A stretch of DNA of 8,444 nucleotides from ZC4RG42 sp003242425 (lineage in GTDB: Bacteria > Pseudomonadota > Gammaproteobacteria > Burkholderiales > SG8-39). Where the stretch lies: contig CALCIE010000084.1 of assembly GCA_937907425.1 (NCBI GenBank), forward strand, positions 1 to 8,444, given 5' to 3'. This document shows positions 6,659 through 8,444 of the stretch, one piece after another (positions within the stretch are counted from its first letter, which is position 1; each line of letters begins with the position of its first letter). The position numbers were made by a program, and so were the translations under genes. The notes below the pieces were generated by a model that made no database searches, had not been told where the DNA came from, and was given only the letters and a program-made list of their open reading frames with translations.

Positions 6659-8442
6659 GTAAGAACACCCCTGCGCAGGAAAGCCTGCAACTGGCCACGC
6701 CGGATGGCGGCACCACCAACGTCGACAAGTACGAGTTCGAGCCGATCAAGGGCTACCCGATGCTCAACTGGCGCGGCAAGCGCCCGTTCACCTCGACGCA
6801 GTACTACCCGGCGCAGTTGAAGGAGGTCCACGGCGAGGAGGTGGACGGCTGGCGCAACAAGATCTTCTGGGGTGACAACTTGCAGGTGATGAGCCACCTG
6901 CTGAAGGAGTTCCGAGGCAAGGTCGATCTGATCTACATCGATCCGCCGTTTGACTCAAAGGCTGAGTACAAGAAGACAATCTCATTGAAGGGCCATAATG
7001 TCGTCAGCGACCAGAGCTCATTCGAAGAGAAACAGTATTCCGATATTTGGACGAACGACGAGTACCTACAGTTCATGTACGAGCGACTCGTGCTCATTCG
7101 CGAACTTCTCTCGCCAGAAGGGTCAATTTATCTTCACTGCGATTGGCATAAGTCACATCACCTTCGGTGCATCCTCGATGAGATTTTTGGCGCATCTTGC
7201 TTCCGTAACGAAATTGTGTGGTGTTACTACGGACCTGGATCACCAGGAATGCGGCAGTTCAATCGAAAGCACGACACAATCTTCTGGTACTCAAAAAGCT
7301 CTTCAGAATGGATATTTAACGCTGACGCAGTCCGTGTGCCACACGACGAAAAAACCTTAGGGAACTTTAAGGATGGCCTAAAGGGGTCGGGATTCATCGC
7401 GGGAGAATATGAAATTCCGGAAGGGAAGATTCCTGAGAGCCATTGGATATTCGCCATTGCCGGGCGTTACCCGCTTGATGGATTAAAGCGTGTGGGCTAC
7501 CCAACGGAGAAGCCACTTCCGTTACTCGAACGGATTGTCTCAGCAAGCTCGAGGCCTGGTGGTCTCGTATTTGACTGCTTTATGGGTTCGGGTGCTCTGC
7601 AGACGGCCGCAATGAAACTTGGTCGCCGCTTCATCGGCGCAGACATCAACCTCGGCGCGATCCAGACGACCACCAAGCGGCTCATCAAGGTGGCTGAGGA
7701 ATTGCGCCAGAAGCAGCTCGACTCCGACACGAAGTACTACACTGGCTTCGAGGTTTACAACGTCAACCACTACGACATCTTCCGCAACCCGGTGCAGGCC
7801 AAGGAGCTCCTGCTGGAGGCGCTGGAGGTACAGAAGCTGGAGTTCAGCACCGTGTTCGACGGCGAGAAGGACGGGCGCATGATCAAGATCATGCCGGTCA
7901 ACCGCATCGCCACGCGCGCCGACCTGAACGAGCTGATCGCGGGCTTCGACTATAAGGCCTGGGAGCGCAAGCAAAACGAGAGCCCGAATCGGCCCGTCGA
8001 GAAGATCACCCTCGTCTGCATGGGCCACGAGCCAGACCTGGCGGCGCAACTGGAACTGGCCGCCAAGCCCTTCAAGATCGACGTCGAGGTGGTGGACATC
8101 CTGCGCGACAAGGCCAATCTAGAGTTCAAGCGCGACTCCGAGGCCAAGGTCGTGGTGAAGAACGGCGAGCTGGTCATCGAGCGCTTCTACCCGATGAACC
8201 TGCTGCAAAAGCTCTCCTTGCAGAAGGAGTCGGTCGAGGACTGGAAGGAGCTTGTCGAGTCGGTGCTGATCGACTGGAACTACGACGGCGCGGTGCTGCA
8301 ACCGGCGGTGGTGGACATCCCCGGCAAGAACGAGCTGGTCAAGGGCAGGTACAAGGTGCCGGAGGATGCAGGCACCATCCGGGTCAAGATCACCGACCTG
8401 CTGTCGGAGTCCTGGGAAGGGAGCGTGGCCAATGGCGACTAA
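6655..8442 (+). CDS. Beta-class (type III Mod-like) site-specific DNA methyltransferase
   Basis: This 595-residue protein should transfer a methyl group from S-adenosylmethionine to a base in DNA, most likely adenine N6. The motifs are in beta-class order: catalytic motif IV D96-P-P-F99, the target-recognition region at about 110-270, motif X YPTEKPLPLLERI from 282, then the SAM-binding motif I FDCFMGSG (306-313). WGDNLQVM (72-79) is typical of Mod proteins. The C-terminal 230 residues are outside the catalytic fold and I do not recognise them. The start is the ATG that overlaps the helicase stop (ATGA). AGGA at 6641-6644 lies 10 bases upstream. An in-frame GTG at 6589 would add residues inside the helicase and is less likely. 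Bases from about 6950 to 7630 are A+T-richer than the rest of the gene. The protein probably protects host DNA. Cytosine N4 specificity cannot be excluded. Confidence 0.93.
   Translation: MSKNTPAQESLQLATPDGGTTNVDKYEFEPIKGYPMLNWRGKRPFTSTQYYPAQLKEVHGEEVDGWRNKIFWGDNLQVMSHLLKEFRGKVDLIYIDPPFDSKAEYKKTISLKGHNVVSDQSSFEEKQYSDIWTNDEYLQFMYERLVLIRELLSPEGSIYLHCDWHKSHHLRCILDEIFGASCFRNEIVWCYYGPGSPGMRQFNRKHDTIFWYSKSSSEWIFNADAVRVPHDEKTLGNFKDGLKGSGFIAGEYEIPEGKIPESHWIFAIAGRYPLDGLKRVGYPTEKPLPLLERIVSASSRPGGLVFDCFMGSGALQTAAMKLGRRFIGADINLGAIQTTTKRLIKVAEELRQKQLDSDTKYYTGFEVYNVNHYDIFRNPVQAKELLLEALEVQKLEFSTVFDGEKDGRMIKIMPVNRIATRADLNELIAGFDYKAWERKQNESPNRPVEKITLVCMGHEPDLAAQLELAAKPFKIDVEVVDILRDKANLEFKRDSEAKVVVKNGELVIERFYPMNLLQKLSLQKESVEDWKELVESVLIDWNYDGAVLQPAVVDIPGKNELVKGRYKVPEDAGTIRVKITDLLSESWEGSVANGD
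6950..7630 (+). other. A+T-richer mosaic segment inside the methyltransferase gene
   Basis: Hand counts in 60-base stretches give 25 G+C at 7021-7080 and 22 at 7261-7320, against 36 at 6721-6780 and 36 at 7801-7860. Codons ending in A or T (TCA, GCT, AAA, TTA, GAA) become common right after the DPPF motif and fade soon after motif I. The segment holds the target-recognition region and motifs X and I. The reading frame is intact throughout. The borders are estimates by eye. Confidence 0.65.
8416..8424 (+). promoter_or_regulatory. Ribosome binding site for the gene that runs off the right edge
   Basis: GGAAGGGAG lies 7 bases before the ATG at 8432, inside the end of the methyltransferase gene. 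It supports 8432 as a real start rather than a chance ATG. Confidence 0.5.
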
Positions 8443-8444
8443 AC
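8432..8444 (+). CDS. Start of a further operon gene, cut by the window edge
   Basis: ATG at 8432 opens a frame reading M-A-T-K in the +1 register relative to the end of the methyltransferase gene, overlapping it by 11 bases. The good ribosome site and the overlap style of the upstream genes suggest a true coupled gene. Only four codons are visible, so no product can be read. In type III-like loci the gene after Mod usually encodes a DEAD/DEAH restriction helicase (Res). That expectation comes from context only. Confidence 0.5.

Overview
The window looks like part of a bacterial accessory island that carries a candidate DNA-restriction or anti-phage locus. It is G+C-rich: 60-base stretches counted by hand outside the unusual segment described below give about 60% G+C. 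Codons are strongly biased to G/C in the third position. This fits a G+C-rich proteobacterium (Burkholderiales, Rhodocyclales, Xanthomonadales or Pseudomonas-like), but nothing in the sequence fixes the genus. There are no tRNA or rRNA genes, insertion sequences or CRISPR arrays.

Layout. (1) Bases 1-123 lie downstream of the first gene and hold no confident gene. On the minus strand there is a short stretch with coding-like codon use, broken by an in-frame TGA. (2) Minus strand, 124-3399: a 1091-residue protein with an N-terminal GHKL/Hsp90-like ATPase module of the sacsin/NO VEIN type, a long middle region, a Gly-rich low-complexity linker, and a C-terminal DUF3883 (NOV_C) domain with a PD-(D/E)xK-like signature. 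(3) 3400-3524: a short divergent control region with iterated GTTTG words, two inverted repeats and one A+T-rich -10-like patch. (4) Plus strand, 3525-3737: a 70-residue excisionase/MerR-type helix-turn-helix protein. (5) Plus strand, 3734-6658: a 974-residue UvrD/PcrA-type superfamily 1 helicase fused to a C-terminal Cas4/AddB/RecB-like nuclease with four cysteines placed to bind an iron-sulphur cluster. (6) Plus strand, 6655-8442: a 595-residue beta-class (type III Mod-like) DNA methyltransferase. (7) Plus strand, from 8432: the first codons of another gene, cut by the window edge.

How they may work together. The plus-strand genes overlap by 4, 4 and 11 bases, so they form one translationally coupled operon, with the ATPase-DUF3883 gene diverging from the same control region. 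A modifying methyltransferase, a helicase-nuclease, a GHKL ATPase-nuclease-like protein and a small DNA-binding protein together suggest a multi-gene self/non-self DNA discrimination system. The gene running off the right edge could be a restriction-type helicase or translocase, but that is a guess. It is not a textbook type I, II or III restriction system, DISARM or BREX as far as can be seen. The closest named concept I can recall is the helicase-methylase-ATPase (Hma) class of predicted defence loci, and I cannot confirm membership. A second notable feature is that the central part of the methyltransferase gene, which covers the catalytic core and the presumed target-recognition region, is distinctly A+T-richer than its ends. 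This suggests cassette-like exchange of DNA specificity.
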